Of a stretch of 22,123 bases of DNA, positions 9,463 through 19,800 are shown piece by piece. Numbering within the stretch: position 1 is the stretch's first letter; each line of letters begins with the position of its first letter. The DNA is from Acanthamoeba lenticulata (lineage: Eukaryota; Discosea; Longamoebia; Acanthamoebidae). The stretch covers positions 1 to 22,123 of the forward strand of contig NAVB01002580.1 of assembly GCA_002179805.1 (NCBI GenBank), in the 5' to 3' direction. Under the pieces are notes generated by a model, which saw only the letters and a list, made by a program, of their open reading frames with translations, made no database searches and was not told the origin of the DNA. Position numbers and translations under genes: made by a program.

Positions 9463-9478
9463 CTCCATTTTGTTGCAA
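9463..9478. repeat. 16-bp direct repeat, copy 2
   Basis: Second copy of the start-codon context, only 9-24 bases beyond the SmD2 stop codon. Its in-frame ATG would add a 42-residue extension with a hydrophobic patch to the RNA-ligase fusion. I chose the downstream ATG (9342) because the upstream one is too close to the preceding gene. Confidence 0.75.
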
Positions 9479-9486
9479 CAAGATTC

Positions 9487-9996
9487 TCAAGCAGCAATCT
9501 GCTTGGGGGCAGCTGAGGCAAGGGGGTTGCGGAGGACCACGATAACACTGTCCCCTCGCAGGAACATGTTCTTGATGAAGCGGTCCTTGTTGATGGGCTT
9601 GGCCTTCTTCTGGCCCTTGCCCTTCTTGGGCACCTCAGTCCACATCTCCTTCACGTTCTCCAGCACCATGTTGCAGTGACGATCAAAGGCCTTGACACGT
9701 CCCAGCAGCTTCTTGTTATTGCGCACGTTGATAAGGACCTGCGAGTTGGTCTTCACCGACTCGGCCAGCAGCGAAAGAGGGCCAGAGTTGAAATCCTCCT
9801 CCTCTGTCTTCTCAGGCTTATCCGGGCTGCACGCCGGCAAACCAAAATGAATCAAAATGATCAGTGCATGGATGGGGGCTGCAAATGGTGAAATATGCAA
9901 ATGCGGCAAGATAAACTTGAACTAAGCGAAATCAACTCAAATGGTAACACAGCGAAATCATAAACGCAAGGAAAGTGAGTGGACTTCGTACTTCAT
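9487..9996 (-). CDS. SNRPD2: Small nuclear ribonucleoprotein Sm D2
   Basis: Core subunit of the heptameric Sm ring on spliceosomal U snRNAs, nuclear after cytoplasmic assembly. Exon 2 (9826-9487) encodes nearly the whole protein and matches SmD2 almost residue for residue, including [41 protein letters not shown] and the Sm2 motif [14 protein letters not shown]. The reading frame is completed by a five-base first exon, ATGAA (9996-9992), spliced through GTACGA...GTGCAG (9991-9827) to give [14 protein letters not shown]. Total 114 residues, the normal SmD2 length. The internal basic loop ([11 protein letters not shown]) is family-typical. The gene is divergent from the Gemin7-like gene. Confidence 0.96.
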
Positions 9997-10119
9997 TGTG
10001 TTGTGCTGCGGCCTCGGGAGAGCTGAATGTGTGTTGATGTGTGGTCGGCACAAAAGAAAAAGAAGGGAAAAGTAAGCCACAAAGAAAGAAAGGTCGTAAC
10101 GGCCGTTCGAGCGCTGTGG
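9997..10119. promoter_or_regulatory. Divergent promoter region SmD2 / Gemin7-like
   Basis: Only 123 bp separate the two start codons, which point away from each other, so both promoters must lie here. The region contains GTGTGT and A/G-rich stretches but no TATA box I would defend. Shared regulation is inferred from geometry and from the common pathway of the two products. Confidence 0.55.
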
Positions 10120-10497
10120 ATGGAGGAAACGACCGTGAGCGCCGTGGGTGTGTCTGAAGAGGACCAAGCAGCAAACACCAAGCTCAAGGAGCGTGCCATG
10201 CGCTTTTGGCTCAGCCTGGTCAGTCAGCCTACAACACTACACATGTACGAAAAGTACGTCTCTTGATCTCCGCAGGCGCCGCAAATCCTTGTGACCTTTG
10301 CCAATGCTCCAACGCCACTCAGCACGACAGTGGAAGGCACGCTGTGCGCCGTGGACGCCGGGCAGGAGCACCTCCAGATGGCCAACCTCGCCACGCCCAT
10401 GTACCACTACACCGACGCCCTCGTTCGCACATCCGACATCCGCTACATCACCGCCTCCACGCCCGAGGCCGAGCCACCATCGCCTTCAAGGAGCTAA
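10120..10497 (+). CDS. GEMIN7: Gemin7-like Sm-fold protein (SMN complex)
   Basis: Two exons, 10120-10218 and 10276-10497, give 106 residues. The start is the ATG giving MEETTVSAVG, the first in-frame Met in the GC-rich part after a low-complexity leader. The pattern is that of Gemin7: a helix with LKERAMRFWLSL (compare the LRERYLRSLL helix of animal Gemin7), then a diverged Sm fold with VTFANAP, VEGTL, ANLATPM and the C-terminal strand ALVRTSDIRYI (animal ALLRCSDIISY). Gemin7 dimerises with Gemin6 and assists loading of Sm proteins onto snRNA. The helix plus the last two strands are the convincing part; a generic LSm-like protein is the alternative. The C-terminal tail is short and Pro/Ser-rich. 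The 3' end faces the phosphatase gene 54 bp away. Confidence 0.72.
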
Positions 10498-10551
10498 GCG
10501 ATTCGCCCACAATCATCTTTGTAATATTTTGTTTCTATTGTGCTTCTTTCT
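10498..10551. other. 54-bp convergent intergenic spacer
   Basis: T-rich on the + strand between the Gemin7-like stop and the phosphatase stop. No canonical AATAAA for either gene; AATATT is the nearest AT-rich hexamer. The two 3' UTRs very probably overlap. Confidence 0.5.
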
Positions 10552-13500
10552 CTAGCCAGCGTTTTGGCCGCTGATAGACTGGTGCCAGGCCTTCCACATC
10601 ATACCGCTCTCGCGGTCCTCTCGCACCTTCTGCTCGATGAGGGCCTCCATCCGGCCCATCACCGCTGGCCTCGGCAGCTGCGCCGCGGCTGCCACTTGTC
10701 CATCTCCGCCGGTGCTCGCGCCCGCCCCCGTCTCGTCCTCCTGAGTTGCAACACCACCGTCCGATCAGTCAAACATGAGGACAAATACGATCATCCTCCT
10801 CCTAGGACAGAGCCTCACTCACCTGGTCGTGTTGATCCTGTACAGCTCCGGTCTTGATGTGTGGCCCCAAAAAGATGACCGTTACGGTCGTGTCGTCAAA
10901 GAAGCCTGATAAAGACCCTCTTAGTCCAGCAATCGTCGATTTTAAAAAATAAATAAAATAAATTTCCAATATTTTAACATTGTTTCAAACGTACCGCGCT
11001 TGGCCTCGCGAGGGAGCGTGATGCAGAAGTTCATGCGCACCTCGGGCGTCTTGCCGTAGCCGGCCTTGTTCAGCACTGTTCCGCCCCATAGTACACAGGA
11101 TGGTAAGAAAGCAAATAGATTTGCAACTCTAGGTTTAGAAGATGACGCACCTTTGGCGATGAGGTAGCTGCCCGCATTGTCCTGCAGCTTCAGCTTCACT
11201 GTGGCGGGAGAGAGATCGCGTCGCGGTCAGCTCAGGCGAAACAGAGGAGACCAAGAAGACAAAAAGGGCGCAGTAGGTACGTTCACTAGTGGGCTGGTTG
11301 TTGTTGCGGTGATCAGCATCGCGCTGCATGTGCTCCAGGTATTGGCCCACCATGTCCACCACCTGACGACAGTCATCGTCAGCGATGCTGAAAAGCAACA
11401 TCGTAAGCTGAAAATTTATAAAGGGGGAGGGTGTACCTCTTGGCTGGAGAAAAAGTCAAAGAGGCCGTCGGTGGCGAGCACCACGAACTGGTCGGCCGGC
11501 GTGACCTTGTGGCACACAACGTCGGGCATGGCCGTCGTGTAGGGCGGATGCCAGTTCTCCAGCTTGTTAGGCAGAGCTAGTCCGGCGGCACCCAACGTCA
11601 GCACATCCCTCCGTGGATTGGAATATAACAATAAAAAGAGACATTTACACACCTTCGTTGAAGTTGGGATCCTTGAAAAGGCCATCGCCGATGCCGCGCG
11701 TGGGCTGGAGGCTGCCCTTGACGCGCTCGTCAAGCACAATGTCGGGTTCATTCGGGTGGGCTTCGATCAATCGCTTGCGCTCCTCCAAATTCTCCGTCCC
11801 GTGGTCCTTTGAAAGCTCGACGGCCTCCCACGCGTGGCGCGTGTCGGCGCCCTTGATCGGATCCCTATTTATATTTATTTTTTGTTAGCGCCGCGTCGTG
11901 GCGAGTGGAATGCGAGGAATGAGTACCCCGAGGTGTCGCGCTTGCGGCCGAGTACGGCGCGGCCGTCGCCGGCGTTGGCCACGTAGACGCGGTCGTTGAG
12001 GAAATAGGAGAGCAGGACACACGCGCCCGAAAAGCCGTCGCGCAGCTTCTCGGGGTCGAGCAGCGCCTCGTAGAGGAAGTAGTTGTCGGCCCGGAGGAAG
12101 GCCAGCTGGAGGCACTGGTTGATGTTGCGCTCCGGGTTGAAGAGGGCGTCGAGCGGCCCGAGCAGCTGCTCGCGGTGAGCCTCGCTCAGTTGGGACTGCT
12201 GAGACACGACCGACCGAAGCTCGTCGTAGAGCTGCGGGCTGGCCGGGTCGCGAGCCAAGCCCTCGACCAGGCGGTCGCGGAGCTGCTTGTCCTTGACCAC
12301 CGCGTCGATGAACTTCTCCTGCTTGAGCTTCAAAATGCCCAACTCCAGCTTCACAAAATCGAACAGCTCGTTCTTGACAAACTCGGCCGCTGCACGTCGG
12401 CAAGTGAGTAAACTCTGTACACAGAGGCGAGCACGTGGGGAAGAGGAACATACCAGCCCAGCCGCCGTGACCGTCGTACACGCCAAAGAGGGAGCCGTTG
12501 AAGATCTGCGGGTCATGCAGCAGTTGATTGTGGCGGTCCTCGATAGGCGAGTTCGCTGTAGTTGTTTATACAATTACAGGAGAAAAAAAAAAAAAAAATG
12601 AATAAATAATGGCAACTACCTTTGTTGTAGTCTGTACAGACACAAACAAGGAAGAGGAGAAGAAGGGCGTACAGGCAAACGTGTTGGTGTGGAACTCGGT
12701 GATGTGAGTGTTGCCTGGCGTCACAGTAAAAGCCTGCGCGTTGGCGTTGATCTTGCGCGCAATCTGATCCACGAGCGAGCTCGACACCGACGGCCTCAGC
12801 CCATCTGAGAGGCCAGCCGCAAGAGCATGTTTCTCTTCTTAGTCGTGCAAACAACTTGGTTAACGTGGTACACGTGATGGATGTACAACATACCGAGAAC
12901 AGACGTGGACTCGGTGGAGTAGTCTCTCTTGTTGTTCTTCCTCTTCTGGTACTCAAAGTAGCCTGAGTGTCGGAGTAACGGTCAGCACGATGTGAGCAGA
13001 ACACGAAGCGTTGTGGAGAAGAGAGAGAGATGGCGGACTTACCATAGCTGGCGGCAAACGAAGCGATTCCCACTCCGCCGATGATAAGTGGTCGTGAGAG
13101 CTTCTTGAAGAAGGAGGTGGACGACAGCGGCGCTGAAGTAGCAGACGCGCTAGCTGAAGAGGCTGGCGGCAGCTCTGTAAAACATGCGACAAGAAAGGAC
13201 AAGCGCACGTGAGTTTGTTTTGTCTTGTTACCGTTGTTGAGCTCGAGGAGGAGGGGACAGTACCGTTGTTTGGTCCGCTCGATGTGGCCAAGCGCCGACG
13301 TGCAATTGCTGGTGGGCGGGGATTTAGGATTACTAGGAATTGAAGGGGCGATGGAGAAGGGATTGAAGTACCTCCCACGGTTGTGGGGCATGTAGTACGG
13401 CAGATGCCGCTTATGGCAAGGGGGCGCGCATTTCGAAGGATGAAAAGAGACTGCAGGTTGGGTGAGGCTGCCCTTCGCGAGTAGTGGGTGGCCAACAAAG

Positions 13501-13720
13501 GAGATGGAGAAAGAGATGAAGTTGATGAGGAAGAAGAGGAGGAAGGACAGGCCGTCACGCTGCTAGAATGTGGAGCGACAGAGGGCTGATGAAGATGATG
13601 TTGAGGATGAACCAATGTGCGACTGATTGTGGCAGCTGGAGTGGCGCTGAGGTCGTTTGTGGCCGATTGTACACAATGGCCACGCGCACCGCGGCAACCC
13701 ACACCCGCTACACGCAGCAT
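10552..13720 (-). CDS. Mitochondrial PP2C, pyruvate dehydrogenase phosphatase-like
   Basis: Fourteen minus-strand exons: 13720-13264, 13174-13043, 12962-12894, 12804-12673, 12631-12620, 12555-12454, 12389-11927, 11864-11653, 11576-11437, 11362-11281, 11198-11151, 11075-10995, 10905-10823 and 10740-10552; 733 residues. The N-terminus is Arg/Ser/Ala-rich and almost free of acids for 80 residues, as in a mitochondrial presequence. A transmembrane helix (LIIGGVGIASFAASYGYF, about 180-200) follows. The PP2C core has ANSPIEDR and GVYDGHGG (metal Asp), a long helical insert, FSGACVLL, VYVANAGDGRAVLG, LSKDHGTEN, TRGIGDG, FVVLATDGLFDF and a final DDTTVTVIF strand. NSPIEDR plus the insert fits pyruvate dehydrogenase phosphatase, which reactivates the PDH complex by dephosphorylating E1. 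A 63-nt stretch within exon 1 could also be an intron, leaving 712 residues. Confidence 0.87.
12583..12598 (-). repeat. A/T homopolymer in intron
   Basis: A run of about 16 A on the + strand forms the polypyrimidine tract of the intron that ends before the exon starting at 12555 on the minus strand. Confidence 0.7.
12620..12631 (-). other. 12-nt microexon of the phosphatase gene
   Basis: The 12 bases ACTACAACAAAG are bounded by ...TGTACAG before and GTAGTT after. They restore the frame between HTNTFA and NSPIEDR, giving YYNKA across the junctions. The phases on both sides fit (T|AC and G|CG), and the restored residues sit where the family has its conserved Asn before the NSPIEDR motif. Confidence 0.75.
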
Positions 13721-13830
13721 AACAGGGGCACTATTTGAGCTTCTGGCAGGCGCCTTCGAGTTCGTTGGCTTCTACAATGACCATTTCCTCCTGCACGATT
13801 TGTGCTGTTCTTGGAAAATGACGCGCAGTC
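13721..13830. promoter_or_regulatory. Divergent promoter region, phosphatase / STRA6-like gene
   Basis: The 110 bp between two outward-facing start codons must hold both promoters. Nothing TATA-like is convincing. If the true start of the + strand gene lies further downstream, the spacer is larger. Confidence 0.45.
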
Positions 13831-16800
13831 ATGCGCCCCGAAGAGCTCTACCATTCGTTCTTGTGCGTTGGTGTGCGTTCGGACCGTGGCGCCCTACTGG
13901 ACAAAGAGCTCAGGGGGGATGAAGTCAGCGACCTACCAACGTTGGCAGGTGCAGCAAATGGGTCGAGAGCGGCGCAGCAGAAAAAGCTGTTCAAAAACCT
14001 GACCGTTCACGCGCCCACTCACCGTCTCGTTCCACCCGTGCAGGAGGGACGTGGCCTCTCCTGGGACGAGCGCCTCCGCCGAACGGCGCCAAAGGCCCTT
14101 CGCCGCTTCGCCGTCCCAGTACAGCTTCTCTTGCTCCTTTCATTACGCAGTTTGCTGGTTTCGCGGAGTTGTGATTGACCCCCAATGATGGTAATCCTGT
14201 TGTGGTGCTCAACAGGTCTTCTTTGATGCTGTTGAAGACGGCGTGCGTTTGCGGTCGCTCAACGCAGTCATCTTCGTTGCGGTGTTTGCCACCATCTTCA
14301 CCTTTCTCCTGAGCTTCGTGTACCGCGACCCTCTCCTGCTGCTGGGAGACGACCAAGCGTGGAGCGTCCAGCTGGTGCTGCCTCCCCCGGGAGAACTCCA
14401 GTTTGGCGTTCCGTTTGGCGCCGGTGCGCTGGTCCGCGTCGTCAACTTCAAGGGCAACGGCGTCCGCGGGGCTCCGGTCACGCTGGGCATCCAACACGTG
14501 CGGGCACCCATTGTGCACCTCGACATTGGTACGCGAGGCATGAACCAACAAACAATCTCTGCTCAAGTTTGCTGCCAATCCACGTGCAGACTGTGCGAAG
14601 CTCGAGCCCACTTTGGCCAATCATCAGTATCGCTTCATGTGTGATGCGCCCATCATCAGTACGTTGTTCTCCTCGTCCCGCAGCGTGGTGTTCATCCATC
14701 CTGACGACGGCGACGTCTGCCGGACGGCAACGCAGACGGAACGGCCTCGAGCGGCTCAGCTGGCTTCGCGGAGCTCAGCAACGCGCTGATCGCCACGGGC
14801 ATCGTGGGCACCTACAACCTGTCGTTCACCTCGGGCGGGGCCTCCACCAACGCGATGGTGACCATGAAGAGCCAAGGTGTGTGCGCGCACGCAAAGAACT
14901 TGAGTGTCTTGGCCACATGGGATCTGATGTTGTTGGTCGTGGCAGTGACGAGCGTGCAGCTGCTCGGCCAGGTGCCCCAGTCGATGGCGGTGGGCGACCA
15001 AGTCGCCGATTTCGCCGTCCAGGTCCGTGCTTTCAGCCCAGCCCCAGGCGGGGCCGAAGCGCTGACTTCAGGGTTGTCTTTGTGGTGGTGGTGCAGGTCT
15101 ACAGCCAAGAAGGGCTCCCACTGGAGGGGCGCCGTATCGTGCTGCTCGTCACTGACATCTTGCCGGGCGACCTCGAGGGCGTAGCCTACGTGCCGGACTA
15201 TCGTAGCAACAAATTTGGTTCGTGCTGGCCCTTTGTTGTTGTTTCTTGCGAGTTAGGCCTGCTTATGATGGTCATCTTTGTAGGCATCCTCGAGAACCTG
15301 GGCGACGAGCAGACCAACAGCTCCGGGATGGCCCATGTGCGCCTGCGCTGGCGGGCGGCCAACTACGCCTACCAGTACCCGATGCTCATCTGCGAGCAGG
15401 CCGCGATCGGGCTGTTCTCCTCCTTTATGCAGCCCATGCTGCTCACCTCCAACGGTACCGTAAACGGCGCCTTTGTGGTTGTTGTTTTTGTCGTCTTCGA
15501 GCGAGTAGAGCGCTTGACTGACCTCAAGGCCCATTGGGTTGACCTCCAGTGAGCCGAGTCGAGATCGCGGAGGGGCCGCCTTCACAGATCGAAGAGCTGG
15601 TGCGCCGCCTTCTCACGTTCGCGGCTGCTGCAGCGGACGCCAAGTCCAAACGCAAGCGCTCACCAGCCATGTCGCGCCTTCATAGGTGCCGTTCTCAGTC
15701 GCGGTTGGCGTGTACGACGCCCAGGGCCGCCCGCTCCAGGGCAAGTACGTCATGGCCGAGATCTCGCTCTACGGTACGCTCCGCCCGACGGTGCGCTTCT
15801 GAGCGTCTGGCTCGAGTCTGACGAGATCATCATTGGTGGGCGCGCTTCGACGGCAGCGGGCTGGAGGGAGGCGCCCTACTTTTCGTCCCCGCCCGCGAAT
15901 CCGCTGAAGAAGCTCTACCGCGCCCTGTCGATGCCGACTGGGCCCGACGGCCTGGCCCGCTTCCCCGACCTCGCCTTCAATCAGCAAGGCGCGGCCGGGC
16001 CGTATCGGCTCACGTTCTTCTGCGACGGCGTGTCGTCGCCCGAGTCAGAGACCATCAACGTGACCTCGGCCGGTGCGTGCATCGCCAGCGGTCGAGGTGT
16101 GATGATCTGGCCGGCTTGTTTAATGACCCCCCCCCCAATGGCAGTGCGCACGGTCATCGCGATCTGGGAGACGAAGGGCATCAGCATCGAGCCTGACGTC
16201 ATGATCACCTCCCTTCCCTCGGTGTATGTGCTCGACAAAGAGGTGCCACACCCTCCCCTTCCCTCGACCTCTGGCTCGGAGATGGTCAGCGCTGCGCGCC
16301 TGTTGGTCCACGTCACCCTCCGCGTTAATCTATGTATTTCTTTTTCCATATATATATATATATATATACGTGTAGGGCCTCCCTCTGCGGGGCAAGACCA
16401 TCTCGGGCTACCACTTCAACGCGTCCAACATCGAACTGTTGGGCTTCCCCGCAGAGTCTCTGTACGGCGCCTTCTTTGAGCACGTGAAGACACGCGATTG
16501 CGCGATCGCTGACCTCAAGTGCGTACACACGCATACAGGGGCAATGGCATCGCCACGTTCCAGGAGCTGATGTTCCTGCAGGGCGCCAGCGGGCAGACCC
16601 TGGCGCTGGACCTGTTCGTGGACGGCGTCTCGTCGCGGCTGCCGGCGACCTTCCAGATGGCCAACTTTTCGCGGCAACCCGACACCTGCGCCTACATTCG
16701 CTTTCCCTCGCTGCCGCAGGCGCTCGTGGTGGGCCAGGTGGCGCCTGACATCGTGGTCCAGGCCGTCGACAGCGCGGGCCAGCCCGTGACTGGCGTCTTC

Positions 16801-19800
16801 TTTGGTATGGCCTCCTCCTCCCCCCTCTCCGTGTGCGTGTGTGGCCAATCGCTGCTGCTGACGGACACACGACACCAGCCCTGCTCCTCACCGTCGGCGA
16901 TGTGAACGACGTATTTGCGAGCACGGACCCGTCCAACGCCACCGGCTACGCCACGATCGCCAACGTGAGCATCAAGACCGGTGCGGCCCTCTCCCTCCAG
17001 CATGAGGCCCCCGCTTCTCGAGGGGAAGACGACGAATGCGGATCATAACGACGTGATGTCGAGACCTCAGGGTTCAGCCAGGTGGTCAACATGATCGCGT
17101 GGAGCTTCCAGCAGCCCAACACGAGCTGCTACAGCCTGTTTTATCGCGTGCAGCTCATCAACCCCGTGCAAGCGGTGCGGCTGGTCTCCGTCGCCCCGGC
17201 CAACGGCTCGACGACCGACTTTGTGGTTCAGGTCCGTTCGCTTTTCATCTGCGCTGCAGCCCAGCAGACAGCCCAATGGCCGGGCGTGGAGGGACATCAC
17301 TTTGATTCGTGTGACCACAACAGTTCGAGGCCTTGGACAACGCGTCGCGCCCGATCGACGGTCTCGCGGCGGAGGTTGTCCTGCTCGCTGCGCCGCCCTA
17401 TCTCTCCTCCGACCCGCGCCCGACGCTCTTTGCCTTTAACCAAACGGGCAGTACGTCGCTCCCTTACCACCACCACAATGCCGAGCAATGAATGTTGCTC
17501 AACACGCCTCGACACATTGCACGCAGACACGATTCTGCTGCGCCTGCTGAGCAAGCAGCCGGGCGAGTTTCAGTTCGCGCTCAAGGTCGCCGGCCAGCCG
17601 GGCCCCGTGTTTGACGTCACCATCGCCAATCAGGGTACGCCGCGACCCAAGCTTGCCCACCGGCCAATGACTAAGTGCCCCGATCCCGACCACTGCAGTG
17701 GCCGCCCTCGAGATCGTGCAACAGCCGAGCGCCGACCCGGCCACGGGCGTCGCTCGCCTCGGCGTCCCGTTCGTGGTCCAGCCGGTCGTGAGGGTCCGTT
17801 GGCGCGACACGATGTCGTTCGTCGCGAACGCTTGGGACTGACCATACGATTGCAGGTCCTCGACGCCGCGGGCGGCGGGGTGGCCGGCGCCGTGGTCCAG
17901 TGCAGCGTGTGCAACCCGGGCAAGGACGACGCCTACGTGGGAAACCTCGACGTCAGCAACGCGGCCACCGTGGCCTCTGGCCTCTCGGCGCCGTCCGACG
18001 CGCAGGGCTACGCCACCTTCTCGTCGCTGGGCTTCCTCGGCGCCCCGCCCGGCACCTTCACGCTGTGCTTCACCTTTGCCCCGGGCGAGCCCTTCCAGGT
18101 GGGGCCCATCGGGCCCAGCGCGTCGCTGCAGACCGTGGACGGCATGGAGATCGTGGTCGCGCAGCAGCCCTCGACCACGGCCTCGGTCGACGTCCCGCTG
18201 GCGGCCCCGCTCATCCTCCAGGTCTATGCACTGCGCGTGCCGATCATGGGCCCCAACGCCACGGCCAATGCCATCGCCATGGCGGCGGCGTCGGGTAGGC
18301 CCAGTCTGCGCGCGGGCCCCGGCGTCGCGAGGGAGCTGTTGAAGGTCACGATCGGTGCCGTCGTGGCGGACAACAACGCCTTTGCAACGGCGTCGAACGC
18401 GCTGGCCAATGGGCTCGCGCTCGCCACCGACGGCAACCTCACCTTCTCGGACCTCATGTTCAAGCTCGAGTTCTCGAACTACGTCTTCCTCAGGTCAGTC
18501 GACAGTTGGATACGTATCCAGGGCGCAGTGTTGGCTGACGCGGGGGCGGGCGTGACGCAGGGCGGCCGTGCTCGGCGGAGCAACGACGGCGCCCCTGCAG
18601 ATCATCCCGATTGAGATCGTCAACAAGCCGGCGCGCATCACGATCCAGCACCAGCCGCCGAGCTCCGTCTACGTCGGCCAGTCGGTGCGGCCCCCGACAA
18701 GAGGCCTTCTTGGGTTTGTTGTTGTTTGACCAACAAAAACGTGTTTGCGTGCGTGTGTTGGCAGTTCCTCGTGGGCGTGATGGTGACCATCAGTTCGGGC
18801 AGCCCGCTCGCCAACCACGCGATCGAGGCCATCCTCGACCACACGCCGCAGCACAGCCACGCCGTCCTCGACTATGCGACGGTACGCCTGGCCGAGCGCC
18901 TTTGGCTGCTTGGGCTGAGCCGCGACCGCACGACACGCTGACGCACACAATTACAAACACCACCAAGGCCATCAATGTGACGGAATCCAACGGCGTGGCG
19001 CTGTTCCACTTGATCCTGGCTGCGGGCATTCCCGGAAACTACTCGCTCCGCTTCCGCTCTGTTGCGGAGTCGGTTGCGAGCCAGTCGACGGCCACCTTCC
19101 AAGCACGTCTTTTCTGAGAGCCTTTTACTTTTTTTCTTTTTTTGTTATTTTGAAACAAATACTTACTGCCTTTTCACCTTTGATTTATTTATTTATTTTT
19201 CGTTGCAGGTGCTCAACATCGTCAAGTCGGTGGAAGTGGTGGTGCAGCCAGATGGCGAGGCGCTCATCAGCGACCGTGCAAGCCGCGCGATCAACTCGCT
19301 CCAACAACCCCGCCTCCGGTGCCGAGTCTCCCCTTGCCACGTGCCATGTGGCATTAAGTTGTTAAATACTCGGGTGTTGATTATTTTATATTATATTATA
19401 TTATATTATATTATTATTGTCATTACGTTTTTTTTATATTATTTTATCAGGGTTGTCGACCAGGAGGGCCGGGGGCTGCCCGGCCGCAGTGTGGAGGTCA
19501 TCACGGTGCCGGCCACCGCAGCCCTGCGCTACAACCGGTGGATCCTGACGGACGACCTCGGCTACTACCAGTTCAAGGACCTTCACTTTATCGTATCTTG
19601 AGACAACTCTACACAAATTGATCTCTGGAGGGCGAATGCTGAGACTGCGTGTGCGTATGGGCACAGGACGGCGAGAGTCAGGACTACCAGCTGATCTTCC
19701 TGTGCGATGGCATCTCGGTGACGTCGCGCAGCTTTGGCGTCTACAACGAGCTCGTGCCCGACCAGTCCAACCTGCGCTACATGAGCTACTTTGTCTACGT

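Noticed and set aside
12513..13391. 292-codon minus-strand open frame
   Set aside because: It reads through at least four introns of the phosphatase gene in mixed frames and ends before the catalytic motifs.
14478..14699. Small minus-strand frames under the ectodomain
   Set aside because: No start context, splice logic or domain; they are shadows of the + strand exons.
14359..15552. 397-codon open frame on the + strand
   Set aside because: Wrong frame over several exons and introns of the ectodomain; it lacks the repeat motifs seen in the spliced frame.
15774..15856. Apparent frameshift and stop in the ectodomain
   Set aside because: A GTACGC...GGCAG intron removes the stop and restores the frame, so this is not a pseudogene lesion.
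16519..16538. A 20-nt intron GTGCGTACACACGCATACAG
   Set aside because: It is phase-compatible, but an earlier donor GTACGG at 16462 is also in phase and gives a normal 77-nt intron; the ultra-short intron is not needed.
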